DNA of 11,135 nt, taken from NCBI GenBank assembly GCA_900553415.1, contig USDH01000036.1:1-11135 (forward strand). Reading direction: 5' to 3'. Both the position numbers and the translations under genes were made by a program. Below are positions 1 to 6,092 of the stretch, in pieces; the stretch's first letter is position 1; every line of letters begins with the position of its first letter. The notes under the pieces were generated by a model. It made no database searches. It had not been told where the DNA came from and worked only from the letters and a program-made list of their open reading frames with translations. This stretch comes from an uncultured Collinsella sp. GTDB taxonomy: Bacteria > Actinomycetota > Coriobacteriia > Coriobacteriales > Coriobacteriaceae.

Positions 1-90
1 GCTGTACATTATCAAGGCGTTCTTTTGTCACAATATAATGCTACTAGCTTTGCAGCAGTACTCATATTTGGTGTTTTTTGCCCACCGGGG
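1..90. other. AT-rich intergenic end, no gene seen
   Basis: This stretch lies downstream of the TatD-like gene and holds no convincing reading frame. It contains a TATAAT at 34-39 without a matching -35, the near-palindrome GCTACTAGC at about 40-48, and a T-run at 73-78 with no good stem before it. It is visibly more AT-rich than the genes beside it. I cannot assign a terminator or a promoter here with confidence. Confidence 0.4.
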
Positions 91-873
91 TCAGCGGAAG
101 TCAAATATGAAGCGCGAATTTTCCAAAACGATCGATTCGATGTTCTCCACGACGCAGTTTTTAAGTTCGGCGATGTGCAGGGAGGCGCTTTTTAGCGATG
201 TGATGAGCTGTCGCGCGCTTGCATCTGCTTGCGGTTCGGCTGGAGCGTCGGTTTCGAGCAGCAGACGGTCGAGTGGAATCTGTCGGGCGTATTCACGACC
301 GCGCTTGGTAGCGAGCATCCGCTCGTTCACGGAAAAATAGCAGCCTGCGTTTCGCGCACGGACGAACTCGTTCGAGGTGCCGCTAAACCAGTGAAAGATG
401 ATGGCGGGGGAGTTGGGGCTTGGGGTGAGTAATCCATATGACTCAAGGGCGTCCAGTACGGTTCCTGCCGAACGAACAGAGTGAATTGATATCACGCGTT
501 CGGCAAGAGGATGCTGCACGAGTGCCTTGCAGAGCTGGTCAAATGCCTGTATTTGAAGCGGCTCGCTTCCGGCAAAACGAGCGGAAAAGTCGAGCCCGAC
601 CTCGCCGATCAAGCGTTCTTGTGCAGCGACTTCGCAAAGCAGATTGATTTCAGCGTTGCCACATCGTCCGTCGGCGAGCCACCAGGGATGGAGGCCGATG
701 CCGGCAAAGATATTTGAACGGCCGCAGGCGCGCTTCTTGGCGCGTGCAAAGTCGTGCGGATCGACGCCGCAGTCAAATAGAATCAGGCCCAGCGCCGTTG
801 CCTCATCGGCAACGGCGTCCGGGTGAGCCATTAGATCAAGATGACAGTGTGCATCAAATAACCAGGGCTCCAT
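91..873 (-). CDS. TatD family metal-dependent hydrolase
   Basis: Predicted 260-aa TatD-family amidohydrolase-fold enzyme; family members are metal-dependent deoxyribonucleases or other phosphoesterases in the cytoplasm. All expected metal-ligand motifs are visible: the N-terminal DAHCHLD (H9 and H11), GEVGLD (E91), ISIHS (H131), FHWFSG (H161) and LLLETDAP (D209). The length matches the usual 250-270 aa. An ATG 54 bases further upstream exists, but it would overlap tcdA and add a basic tail without family similarity. The chosen ATG starts just before the conserved DAHCHLD and has GGAG about 9 nt upstream. It begins 14 bases after the tcdA stop, so the two genes very likely share a transcript from the tcdA promoter. 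The exact substrate is unknown; I do not assign true tatD orthology because bacteria often carry several paralogues. GAA and GAG are mixed here (about 10 to 9), unlike the GAG-rich genes elsewhere. Confidence 0.88.
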   Translation of the reverse strand: MEPWLFDAHCHLDLMAHPDAVADEATALGLILFDCGVDPHDFARAKKRACGRSNIFAGIGLHPWWLADGRCGNAEINLLCEVAAQERLIGEVGLDFSARFAGSEPLQIQAFDQLCKALVQHPLAERVISIHSVRSAGTVLDALESYGLLTPSPNSPAIIFHWFSGTSNEFVRARNAGCYFSVNERMLATKRGREYARQIPLDRLLLETDAPAEPQADASARQLITSLKSASLHIAELKNCVVENIESIVLENSRFIFDFR

Positions 874-887
874 CTCGGCGCGCTCCG

Positions 888-1682
888 CTAGTCCAAACGC
901 TGGCCATCGGCGCGCACGCGCTCGCACCCGCGCCCACTAATCTGGCGGATAACCTCGCCGGCAATCATCTGGCCCATGATGGGCGGCATAAAACTGGCAG
1001 TTCCCAGCTCGGTGCGCTCGTGGATGTTGGAAGGGTCGCGGGGCTGTGTCTTAACCGATTCCTCGCAGCTAAACAGTACATGTAGGCTCTTGATTCCGCG
1101 CTTCTTACATTCTTTGCGCATAATGCGGCTCATGGGGTCACGTACCGTATCGAAAATGTCGGCAAAGCGGAGGCACTCGGGATGGAGTTTGTTGGCCCCG
1201 CCCATGGAGCTAACCAAACGAATGTCGCGGTCCTGAGCATATTTGGCAATGGTGAGCTTGGCCGAGATGGTGTCGATGGCGTCGACGACGTAGTCGAGCT
1301 TGCCGCCCGTCTGCTCAAAAACGCTCGTAAAGAACTCGTCGATATTGTCGCTCAGCAGATATTCGGTTCGTTTGATAACGGTGGCTGCGGGATTGATATC
1401 GTGGATCATGGCTTCCATCACGTCAACCTTGCGCTTGCCGACGGTGCTGTGAAAGGCGATGGCCTGGCGATTGATATTGCTGGGCGCGATGATGTCCTTG
1501 TCCAGAATCACAAAATGCCCGATGCCGCCGCGGGCAAGTGCCTCGCAGCAATTGGAGCCCACGCCTCCGCAGCCGAGCACCAGCACCGTAGCATCGGCGA
1601 GCTTATCGAGTGCCTCGCGGCCCATGATGATCTCGAGCTTGGTGTCGCGTGTCTCGACGAGGGCGGCAGCGGTTTCGGTCAT
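888..1682 (-). CDS. tcdA: tRNA threonylcarbamoyladenosine dehydratase (TcdA)
   Basis: This ThiF/MoeB/E1-like ATP-dependent enzyme (also called CsdL or YgdL) catalyses the ATP-driven cyclisation of t6A37 to ct6A37 in ANN-decoding tRNAs. The predicted protein is 264 aa. Visible motifs are the nucleotide-binding GCGGVGS (37-43), the acidic DKD (61-63), NINRQ (69-73) and DAID (134-137). The segment GGANKLHPEC to DPMSRIMRKECKK (about 161-194) is the typical TcdA middle region. An ATG two codons upstream (1688) directly abuts GGAGG, which leaves no spacer; the ATG at 1682 sits 6 nt from it, so I start there. The gene heads a two-gene unit with the TatD-like hydrolase. The sulfur-transfer partners csdA and csdE, often linked in enterobacteria, are not in view. 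In many bacteria TcdA stands without them. Confidence 0.9.
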   Translation of the reverse strand: MTETAAALVETRDTKLEIIMGREALDKLADATVLVLGCGGVGSNCCEALARGGIGHFVILDKDIIAPSNINRQAIAFHSTVGKRKVDVMEAMIHDINPAATVIKRTEYLLSDNIDEFFTSVFEQTGGKLDYVVDAIDTISAKLTIAKYAQDRDIRLVSSMGGANKLHPECLRFADIFDTVRDPMSRIMRKECKKRGIKSLHVLFSCEESVKTQPRDPSNIHERTELGTASFMPPIMGQMIAGEVIRQISGRGCERVRADGQRLD

Positions 1683-1688
1683 AGACAT

Positions 1689-1693
1689 CCTCC
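1689..1693 (-). promoter_or_regulatory. Ribosome binding site that fixes the tcdA start
   Basis: On the minus strand this reads GGAGG. It touches the first possible ATG (1688) with no spacing but lies 6 nt from the second ATG (1682), which is the reason for choosing the shorter tcdA frame. Confidence 0.7.
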
Positions 1694-1726
1694 GATGGGG
1701 AAGCGAATCGTGTTTTAGCTATCGCC

Positions 1727-1732
1727 ATTATA
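1727..1732 (-). promoter_or_regulatory. Probable -10 box of the tcdA-tatD-like unit
   Basis: A perfect TATAAT on the minus strand, placed so that transcription would start near 1720, about 38 nt before the tcdA ATG. No good -35 is seen at 16-18 nt upstream (the best is a loose TCAAAT-like hexamer), so an activator or a relaxed promoter is possible. Confidence 0.45.
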
Positions 1733-1768
1733 GGTATTATCGCGATTCCATTTGAGCCCTTGGGCTTG

Positions 1769-1797
1769 TTGAAATGGGATCGGGGTTCGCATAAGAT
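1769..1797 (+). promoter_or_regulatory. Candidate promoter for a small RNA
   Basis: TTGAAA (1769-1774, five of six to TTGACA), a 17-nt spacer, then TAAGAT (1792-1797, four of six to TATAAT). A start near 1802-1804 would give a transcript ending at the strong terminator 1859-1899. A second, weaker -10-like TATTAT lies at 1735-1740. The call rests on hexamer match and spacing only. Confidence 0.4.
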
Positions 1798-1801
1798 GAA
1801 G

Positions 1802-1899
1802 CAGATGGCACCCGTTGCAGCGGGTTGGCCAACTCCCAAACACGTTTGTAGCGTGAGAAGTGGCCGTCTTCGCATTACGCGGAGGCGGCTATTTTTTTT
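1802..1899 (+). ncRNA. Putative small RNA of about 100 nt
   Basis: This is inferred from an intrinsic terminator that no plus-strand gene can use: the gene to the left is on the minus strand and the sdpR promoter begins only after the terminator. Between the candidate promoter and the terminator the sequence can fold into ACCCG-TTGCAG-CGGGT (1810-1825) and CAAA-CACG-TTTG (1837-1848), with a self-complementary GTTGGCCAAC (1824-1833) between them. The last hairpin is the terminator. It does not show the SRP RNA apical motif, a T-box AGGGTGGNACCGCG, tRNA features, or a riboswitch core that I can recognise. It has no credible small reading frame with a ribosome binding site. Since it ends before sdpR begins, it could instead be a leader or attenuator, but only if read-through into sdpR occurs. 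Function is unknown. Confidence 0.35.
1859..1899 (+). terminator. Strong intrinsic terminator, no upstream gene
   Basis: A 15-bp stem pairs 1859-1873 with 1879-1893, with a 5-nt ATTAC loop; several pairs are G-U. It is followed by eight T residues (1892-1899). On the opposite strand it would have an A-run instead, so it works only on plus. It insulates the sdpR promoter from anything transcribed leftward of it. Confidence 0.85.
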
Positions 1900-1913
1900 G
1901 AGTACAAGATTAG

Positions 1914-1937
1914 ATAGTTAGACAAACATCTAAATAT
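1914..1937. promoter_or_regulatory. Probable SdpR operator (inverted repeat)
   Basis: Two 9-bp half-sites, ATAGTTAGA (1914-1922) and TCTAAATAT (1929-1937), are inverted around a 6-nt centre with one mismatch. The site covers the -35 box and part of the spacer of the sdpR promoter, which is where an ArsR-family autorepressor would be expected to block RNA polymerase. The assignment to SdpR is inferred from position. Confidence 0.65.
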
Positions 1938-1947
1938 CGAGTATAGT
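1919..1947 (+). promoter_or_regulatory. sdpRI promoter
   Basis: TAGACA (1919-1924, five of six to consensus), a 17-nt spacer and TATAGT (1942-1947, five of six). Transcription would start near 1954, leaving a leader of about 28 nt with AGGAGG at 1972-1977. The inverted-repeat operator overlaps its -35 box, suggesting repression by the first gene product. Confidence 0.75.
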
Positions 1948-1981
1948 GTGCACGTCGCGAGAGATAGCGAGAGGAGGTTCT

Positions 1982-2260
1982 ATGCCGGGAGAAGGTTTTA
2001 AGGCGCTGGCGGATCCAACGCGGCGGCGCATTTTAGAACTGCTGCGCGAGGGCAATTGCACGGCGGGGGAGCTTGCCGAGCATTTCGATATCAGTAAGCC
2101 GTCGCTAAGCCATCACTTGGCGACGCTCAAAAACGCCGGGTTGGTGACCGACGAGCGCCATGGCCAAAACATCGTATACAGCTTAAACACCACCGTCATG
2201 CAGGATTTAATTGGCTGGTTTATGGGCTTTACAAACACTGAAGGTGATAAGGATGAATAA
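1982..2260 (+). CDS. sdpR: SdpR-type ArsR family transcriptional repressor
   Basis: This 92-aa winged-helix DNA-binding protein of the ArsR superfamily closely resembles Bacillus subtilis SdpR: FKALADPTRRRILELL near the N-terminus, TAGELAEHFDISKPSLSHHL (27-46) as the helix-turn-helix, and a wing around 56-68 ending in YSLNTTV. In B. subtilis, SdpR represses its own operon and is drawn to the membrane by SdpI when SdpI binds the toxin SdpC. The protein has a single cysteine (C26) and no CxC metal-sensing motif, so it is not an obvious arsenic or cadmium sensor. A GTG at 1946 is in frame, but it lies inside the -10 box and cannot be on the main transcript. AGGAGG ends 4 nt before the chosen ATG. 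Its 3' end overlaps sdpI by 8 bases, implying translational coupling. Autoregulation is inferred from the operator upstream. Confidence 0.9.
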   Translation: MPGEGFKALADPTRRRILELLREGNCTAGELAEHFDISKPSLSHHLATLKNAGLVTDERHGQNIVYSLNTTVMQDLIGWFMGFTNTEGDKDE

Positions 2261-2957
2261 CGAAAACAAGGGCATTCACCCCACGGGGGTATCGTCGCGC
2301 GTGTGGATTGCGCTGGTCGCTCTGTGCGTCGCCAATGTCGTAGCGCACCTCATGGTGATGCCGAGCTTGCCTGCGCAGATTCCCACGCACTGGGGCGCGA
2401 ACGGCGCCGTCGACGGTTGGGGTCCTAGCTGGATGGCCTCCGCGCTCGGCGCGCTGCCTCTGGCGCTTCTCGCAATGTTCTGCGTGGTGCCGCGCATCGA
2501 CCCCAAAGGTGAGGCATATCGAACCTCGGGCAAGTTCTATCAGGGCTTCGTAATCGCCTTCACCTTGTTCATGTGCGCCATAAGCTGGCTGGGAGAGCTT
2601 ACGGTCTGGGGCGTGGTGCCGGCGGTCGGTTCGGTTAACGTGCTGATTTCCGGTGTTGTCGGTTTGCTGTTCATCGGCGTAGGCAACTACTTGCCGCGTG
2701 TGAAGCAGAACTATACGCTCGGTATCAAGACACCTTGGGCGCTTGCCGATCCCGAGAACTGGCGCCGTACGCAGCGTTTTGGCGGCGCCTGCTTTATGGT
2801 GCTGGGTATTGGCCTGATTGTGATGGGCGTGGCAGGCAGCGTGCTTTCGAGTGAAGTCGTCGCCGCGGTGATTGCGGTTTTGGCGTTTGGTTCGGTTGGA
2901 GCCGTCTACGTCTACTCGTATCTGTTGTGGCGCAAATCGCAGCGAGCCGCTCGTTAA
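2253..2957 (+). CDS. sdpI: SdpI family immunity-type membrane protein
   Basis: A 234-aa integral membrane protein with about six predicted helices (roughly 17-37, 58-79, 96-116, 126-147, 178-198 and 202-225). The first part has the DUF1648 signature IPTHWGANGAVDGWG (43-57). The loop before helix 5 carries the SdpI signature, with KQNYTLGIKTPWAL (151-164) and PENWRRTQRFGG (167-178). In B. subtilis SdpI both protects against the SdpC toxin and relays toxin presence to SdpR. The ATG at 2253 overlaps the end of sdpR in another frame. An earlier ATG in the same frame (2211) would overlap sdpR much further and adds no family sequence. No sdpC-like toxin gene or sdpAB processing genes are visible here, so the pair may act in immunity to toxins of other strains or in a stress response. 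B. subtilis SdpI is about 207 aa, so this one is slightly long. Confidence 0.9.
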   Translation: MNNENKGIHPTGVSSRVWIALVALCVANVVAHLMVMPSLPAQIPTHWGANGAVDGWGPSWMASALGALPLALLAMFCVVPRIDPKGEAYRTSGKFYQGFVIAFTLFMCAISWLGELTVWGVVPAVGSVNVLISGVVGLLFIGVGNYLPRVKQNYTLGIKTPWALADPENWRRTQRFGGACFMVLGIGLIVMGVAGSVLSSEVVAAVIAVLAFGSVGAVYVYSYLLWRKSQRAAR

Positions 2958-3021
2958 GGTTGCGGAAAACTAGCGTACGCAGTTCATAGTATGTTCCGGG
3001 GGACTTTTCCCAGGTAGTATT

Positions 3022-3050
3022 AGGGGGTGTGGGCAACCATGCCCCTTTTT
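3022..3050 (+). terminator. Intrinsic terminator after sdpRI
   Basis: The stem GGGGTGTGG / CCATGCCCC, with two G-U pairs, closes on a GCAA tetraloop (3033-3036 region) and runs directly into TTTTT. The T-run (3046-3050) can also pair weakly with the upstream A and G. It separates sdpRI from ettA. Confidence 0.75.
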
Positions 3051-3141
3051 CGTTACGTTTCAGAGCTGGTTTCCTCATTTCGTTTCTACTAAAGCGAATC
3101 AAGAATAGGGAAACAGCAGGTAGAAAGGATAGAACAGGCAA

Positions 3142-4821
3142 ATGGCAGAGTTTATCTACCAGATGTATCAGGCTCGCAAGGCCCATGGCGACAAGGTAAT
3201 CCTTGACGACGTGACCCTGAGCTTCTACCCCGGTGCCAAGATCGGCGTCGTGGGTCCCAACGGCATGGGCAAGTCGACCCTGCTCAAGATCATGGCCGGC
3301 ATCGAGGAAGTTTCCAACGGCGATGCCAGGCTCACCCCCGGCTACACCGTGGGTATCCTGCAACAGGAGCCGCCGCTCGACGACGACAAGACCGTCATCG
3401 AGAACGTGCGCATGGCGTTTGGCGACATGATTGCCAAGGTCGATCGCTTCAACAAGATCGGCGAGGAGATGTGCGACCCGGACTGCGACATGGACGCCCT
3501 CATGGCCGAGATGGGCAAGCTCCAGGACGAGATCGACGCCGCCGACGGCTGGGATATCGATTCCAAGCTCGGTCAGGCCATGGACGCCCTGCAGCTGCCC
3601 GATTCCGACATGCCGGTCAACGTGCTTTCCGGCGGTGAGCGCCGTCGCGTGGCGCTGTGCAAACTGCTGCTCGAGGCTCCCGACCTGCTGCTACTCGACG
3701 AGCCCACCAACCACTTGGACGCCGAGTCGATCCTGTGGCTCGAGCACTTCCTGCACAACTATCAGGGCGCGGTGCTTGCCGTCACGCATGATCGCTACTT
3801 CCTGGATAACGTTGCCGAGTGGATCTGCGAGGTCGACCGCGGTCACCTTTATCCTTACAAGGGCAACTACTCCACGTATCTGGAGACCAAGGCCGCTCGT
3901 ATCGAGGCGCAGGGCAACCGCGACGCCAAGCTCGCCAAGCGCATGGAGGCCGAGCTCGAGTGGGTACGCTCCAGCCCTAAGGCCCGTCAGGCCAAGAACA
4001 AGGCCCGTCTGGCTCGCTATGAGGAGATGGAGGCCGAGGCCCGCGCAAGCCAGAAGCTCGACTGGACCGACATCCGCATTCCCGTTGGACCGCGTCTGGG
4101 CAACAAGGTGCTCGAGGCCCATCACCTGCACAAGGAGTTCGATGGCCGTGTGCTCATCGACGACCTATCGTTCACCCTGCCGCGCAACGGCATCGTGGGT
4201 GTTATCGGCCCCAATGGCGTTGGCAAGTCGACCCTGTTCAAGATGATTGTGGGCAAAGAGCCGGTTTCTGGCGGCACGCTTGAGCTGGGTGAAACCGTGC
4301 AGATTTCCTACGTTGATCAGAATCGTGAAGGTCTTGACCCGAAAAAGACGCTTTGGGAAGTGGTTTCCGACGGGTTGGATTATATCCGCGTAGGCGAAAC
4401 TGAGATTCCCAGCCGTGCGTATGTGGCGAACTTCGGCTTTAAGGGCTCTGACCAGCAAAAGCCCGCCGGCGTTCTTTCTGGGGGTGAGCGCAATCGCTTG
4501 AACCTTGCTCTTACTCTGAAGCAGGGGGGTAACCTACTCCTGCTCGACGAGCCCACGAACGACCTGGATGTAGAAACGCTCGAAAGCCTCGAAGAAGCGC
4601 TGCTGGCGTTCCCCGGCTGCGCAGTAATCACCAGTCACGACCGTATGTTCCTTGACCGTATTGCCACGCATATTCTTGCGTGGGAGGGTACCGACGAAAA
4701 CCCCGGCAATTGGCATTGGTTCGAAGGCAACTTCGATTCTTATCAGAAGAACAAGATCGAACGTCTGGGTGAAGAAGCTGCAAAGCCCCATCGTCTGCAT
4801 CGCAAGCTTACGCGCGACTAG
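3142..4821 (+). CDS. ettA: ABC-F translation factor EttA (energy-dependent translational throttle)
   Basis: A 559-aa soluble protein with two tandem ABC ATPase domains and no membrane segments. EttA binds the ribosomal E site and gates entry into elongation according to the ADP/ATP ratio. Domain 1 has Walker A GPNGMGKST (38-46), signature LSGGE (162-166) and Walker B LLLLDEPTNH (182-191). Domain 2 has GPNGVGKST (356-364), LSGGE (445-449) and LLLLDEPTND (465-474). The charged linker at about 240-320, rich in Arg, Lys and Glu, is the P-site tRNA interaction region. Length agrees with E. coli EttA (555 aa), and the N-terminus MAEFIYQMYQ is typical. AAAGGA lies about 12 nt before the ATG, a rather long spacing. 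Within the gene glutamate is GAG in nearly all codons up to about base 4290 (27 of 28) but mainly GAA after it (13 of 19). This suggests a recombination joint. The gene appears intact. Confidence 0.95.
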   Translation: MAEFIYQMYQARKAHGDKVILDDVTLSFYPGAKIGVVGPNGMGKSTLLKIMAGIEEVSNGDARLTPGYTVGILQQEPPLDDDKTVIENVRMAFGDMIAKVDRFNKIGEEMCDPDCDMDALMAEMGKLQDEIDAADGWDIDSKLGQAMDALQLPDSDMPVNVLSGGERRRVALCKLLLEAPDLLLLDEPTNHLDAESILWLEHFLHNYQGAVLAVTHDRYFLDNVAEWICEVDRGHLYPYKGNYSTYLETKAARIEAQGNRDAKLAKRMEAELEWVRSSPKARQAKNKARLARYEEMEAEARASQKLDWTDIRIPVGPRLGNKVLEAHHLHKEFDGRVLIDDLSFTLPRNGIVGVIGPNGVGKSTLFKMIVGKEPVSGGTLELGETVQISYVDQNREGLDPKKTLWEVVSDGLDYIRVGETEIPSRAYVANFGFKGSDQQKPAGVLSGGERNRLNLALTLKQGGNLLLLDEPTNDLDVETLESLEEALLAFPGCAVITSHDRMFLDRIATHILAWEGTDENPGNWHWFEGNFDSYQKNKIERLGEEAAKPHRLHRKLTRD

Positions 4822-4855
4822 TGTTCAGCGGATAGTTTTTCGAATGCTCAAGCAG

Positions 4856-4889
4856 AGAGGCGGCCTCTTTCGGGGCTGCCTCTTTTTTT
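4856..4889 (+). terminator. Intrinsic terminator of ettA
   Basis: AGAGGCGGCC (4856-4865) pairs with GGCTGCCTCT (4874-4883) with one G-U pair; two further inner pairs leave a short TTTC loop. Seven T residues follow or overlap (4883-4889). It lies 35 bases after the ettA stop. Confidence 0.85.
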
Positions 4890-4981
4890 GTTGGCAGGTT
4901 TCACTGCGGACGTTTGGATTGCGCTCGGAATAAGGCAGCCACAGCGGCATAGCGTTGAAAATCGAAATAGTGCGAATGTAC

Positions 4982-5021
4982 AAAAAAGAGAAAAGGCAAC
5001 CTCGAAAGAGGTTGCCTTTTC
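4982..5021 (-). terminator. Intrinsic terminator of gpmA
   Basis: A perfect 14-bp inverted repeat (4990-5003 with 5008-5021) has a 4-nt loop, GAAA on plus and TTTC on minus. On the minus strand it is followed by CTTTTTT (4988-4982), 36 bases past the gpmA stop. The stem itself ends in TTTT on plus as well, so it could also stop rare read-through from ettA. Confidence 0.85.
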
Positions 5022-5056
5022 ATGCGTAAGCTTGCTGGGATTGAAGCGATCGAAAC

Positions 5057-5815
5057 TTATTTGGCTTTGCCCTGGTTTGCTACAGCGTTGATTTTGGCGT
5101 TGATGGTTTCTTCGTCGCCAACGTACTTCTTGTCAAGAACGTTGAAATCCTGGTCAAAGGTGTAAACCAGAGGCACGCCCGTGGGGATGTTTACGCCTAC
5201 GATTTCATCGTCGGAAAGCTTGTCGAACTGCTTTACCAGAGCGCGCAGGGAATTGCCATGGGCAACGATGAGCACGCGCTTGCCGGCGCGCATCTGAGGC
5301 TCGATTTCTTCCTCGAAGTAAGGCCATGCGCGAGCGATGGTGTCTTTCAGGCATTCTGCCAGGGGCATTTCATCGGCAGGAGCGTTGCGGTATGGAGCCA
5401 TAAGGCGAGGATTGCGTTCGTCGGTTTCCTCCAGTGCGGGAGGACGTACGTCGAAGCTGCGGCGCCAAATCTTAACCTGGTCTTCGCCGTATTTTGCAGC
5501 GGTTTCGGCCTTGTTTAGACCCTGAAGAGCGCCGTAGTGACGCTCGTTCAGGCGCCACGTCTTGTTGACGGGCAACCATTCGCGATCCATTGCCTGAAGA
5601 ATGTGGTTCAGCGTGTGGATAGCGCGCTTGAGGTACGAGGTGTAGCACACATCGAAGTCAAAGCCAGCTTCGGCAAGGGCGCGACCGCCATCGGATGCTT
5701 CTTTGCGGCCCGTATCGGTAAGGTCGACATCCATCAAGCCGGTGAAAAGGTTCAGCTTGTTCCATTCGCTTTCGCCATGGCGAACCAAGACGAGTTGCAT
5801 GGTCGAATCAGTCAT
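5057..5815 (-). CDS. gpmA: 2,3-bisphosphoglycerate-dependent phosphoglycerate mutase
   Basis: A 252-aa cytoplasmic glycolytic and gluconeogenic enzyme interconverting 3- and 2-phosphoglycerate through a phosphohistidine. The catalytic set is complete: LVRHGESEWN with the phosphorylated H13, R64 in YLKRAIHT, ERHYGALQG with E91, and VAHGNSLRAL with H186. These match E. coli H11, R62, E89 and H184 with a shift of two. Length agrees with the family (about 250 aa). The frame is open far upstream to 6094, but the added residues would run across the promoter area of the divergent gene and do not resemble the family. The ATG at 5815 has AAGGA 3 nt before it; a second ATG at 5800 has no site. A TAAAAT on minus (5853-5858) could be the -10 box, with a poor -35. 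Glutamate is mostly GAA (about 16 of 20), unlike the flanking GAG-rich genes. Confidence 0.96.
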   Translation of the reverse strand: MTDSTMQLVLVRHGESEWNKLNLFTGLMDVDLTDTGRKEASDGGRALAEAGFDFDVCYTSYLKRAIHTLNHILQAMDREWLPVNKTWRLNERHYGALQGLNKAETAAKYGEDQVKIWRRSFDVRPPALEETDERNPRLMAPYRNAPADEMPLAECLKDTIARAWPYFEEEIEPQMRAGKRVLIVAHGNSLRALVKQFDKLSDDEIVGVNIPTGVPLVYTFDQDFNVLDKKYVGDEETINAKINAVANQGKAK

Positions 5816-6047
5816 GATTCCTTCTCTTTCTCGTAGTAAGCGGGTTGCCCCGATTTTATTCGTAATGCGCGTTGTGTGCTGAGCAAGCAAAGCAGAGAGC
5901 ACATGCGCAATATATTTAGTATGACGTTTCGACGAACGTGTGGGGCACTGGTCGGGGAGCGTAACCGTGCTTTCGTTGGACGGCGTATTTAAGCTGGGTG
6001 CTGCACCTTTCTGTCCTTTGTGCTGTACACGCAGCATGGTAATGGGT

Positions 6048-6056
6048 TGGTATGAT
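6048..6056 (+). promoter_or_regulatory. Extended -10 promoter of the DUF2130 gene
   Basis: TGGTATGAT fits the extended -10 pattern TGnTATAAT with one mismatch. The -35 position (about 6028-6033) is poor, as is common for extended -10 promoters. A start near 6063 would leave a leader of about 30 nt containing AAGGAG (6080-6085), 7 nt before the ATG. Confidence 0.45.
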
Positions 6057-6092
6057 GGAACGAAAAGAAACTGCGCTTTAAGGAGCTTAAGC

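Noticed and set aside
91..873. QatD-type TatD protein of a Qat anti-phage system
   Set aside because: No QatA ATPase, QatB or QueC-like QatC gene is adjacent; the neighbour is the housekeeping tcdA.
1802..1899. SRP RNA, T-box, tRNA, or a known riboswitch in the sdpR upstream region
   Set aside because: None of the diagnostic core sequences (SRP apical GGAAG motif, T-box AGGGTGGNACCGCG, T-loop, or common riboswitch cores that I know) can be found.
1946..1981. In-frame GTG start that would extend SdpR by 12 residues
   Set aside because: The GTG overlaps the -10 box of the sdpR promoter, so it precedes the transcription start; AGGAGG points to the ATG at 1982.
1982..2260. Metal-responsive ArsR/SmtB regulator
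   Set aside because: There is only one cysteine and no ELCVCD-type metal site, and the adjacent SdpI gene gives a better explanation.
5940..6092. N-terminal extension of the DUF2130 protein by 51 codons
   Set aside because: A good ribosome site (AAGGAG, 7 nt) precedes the ATG at 6093, the family N-terminus with CPHCG begins there, and the extension spans the probable promoter.
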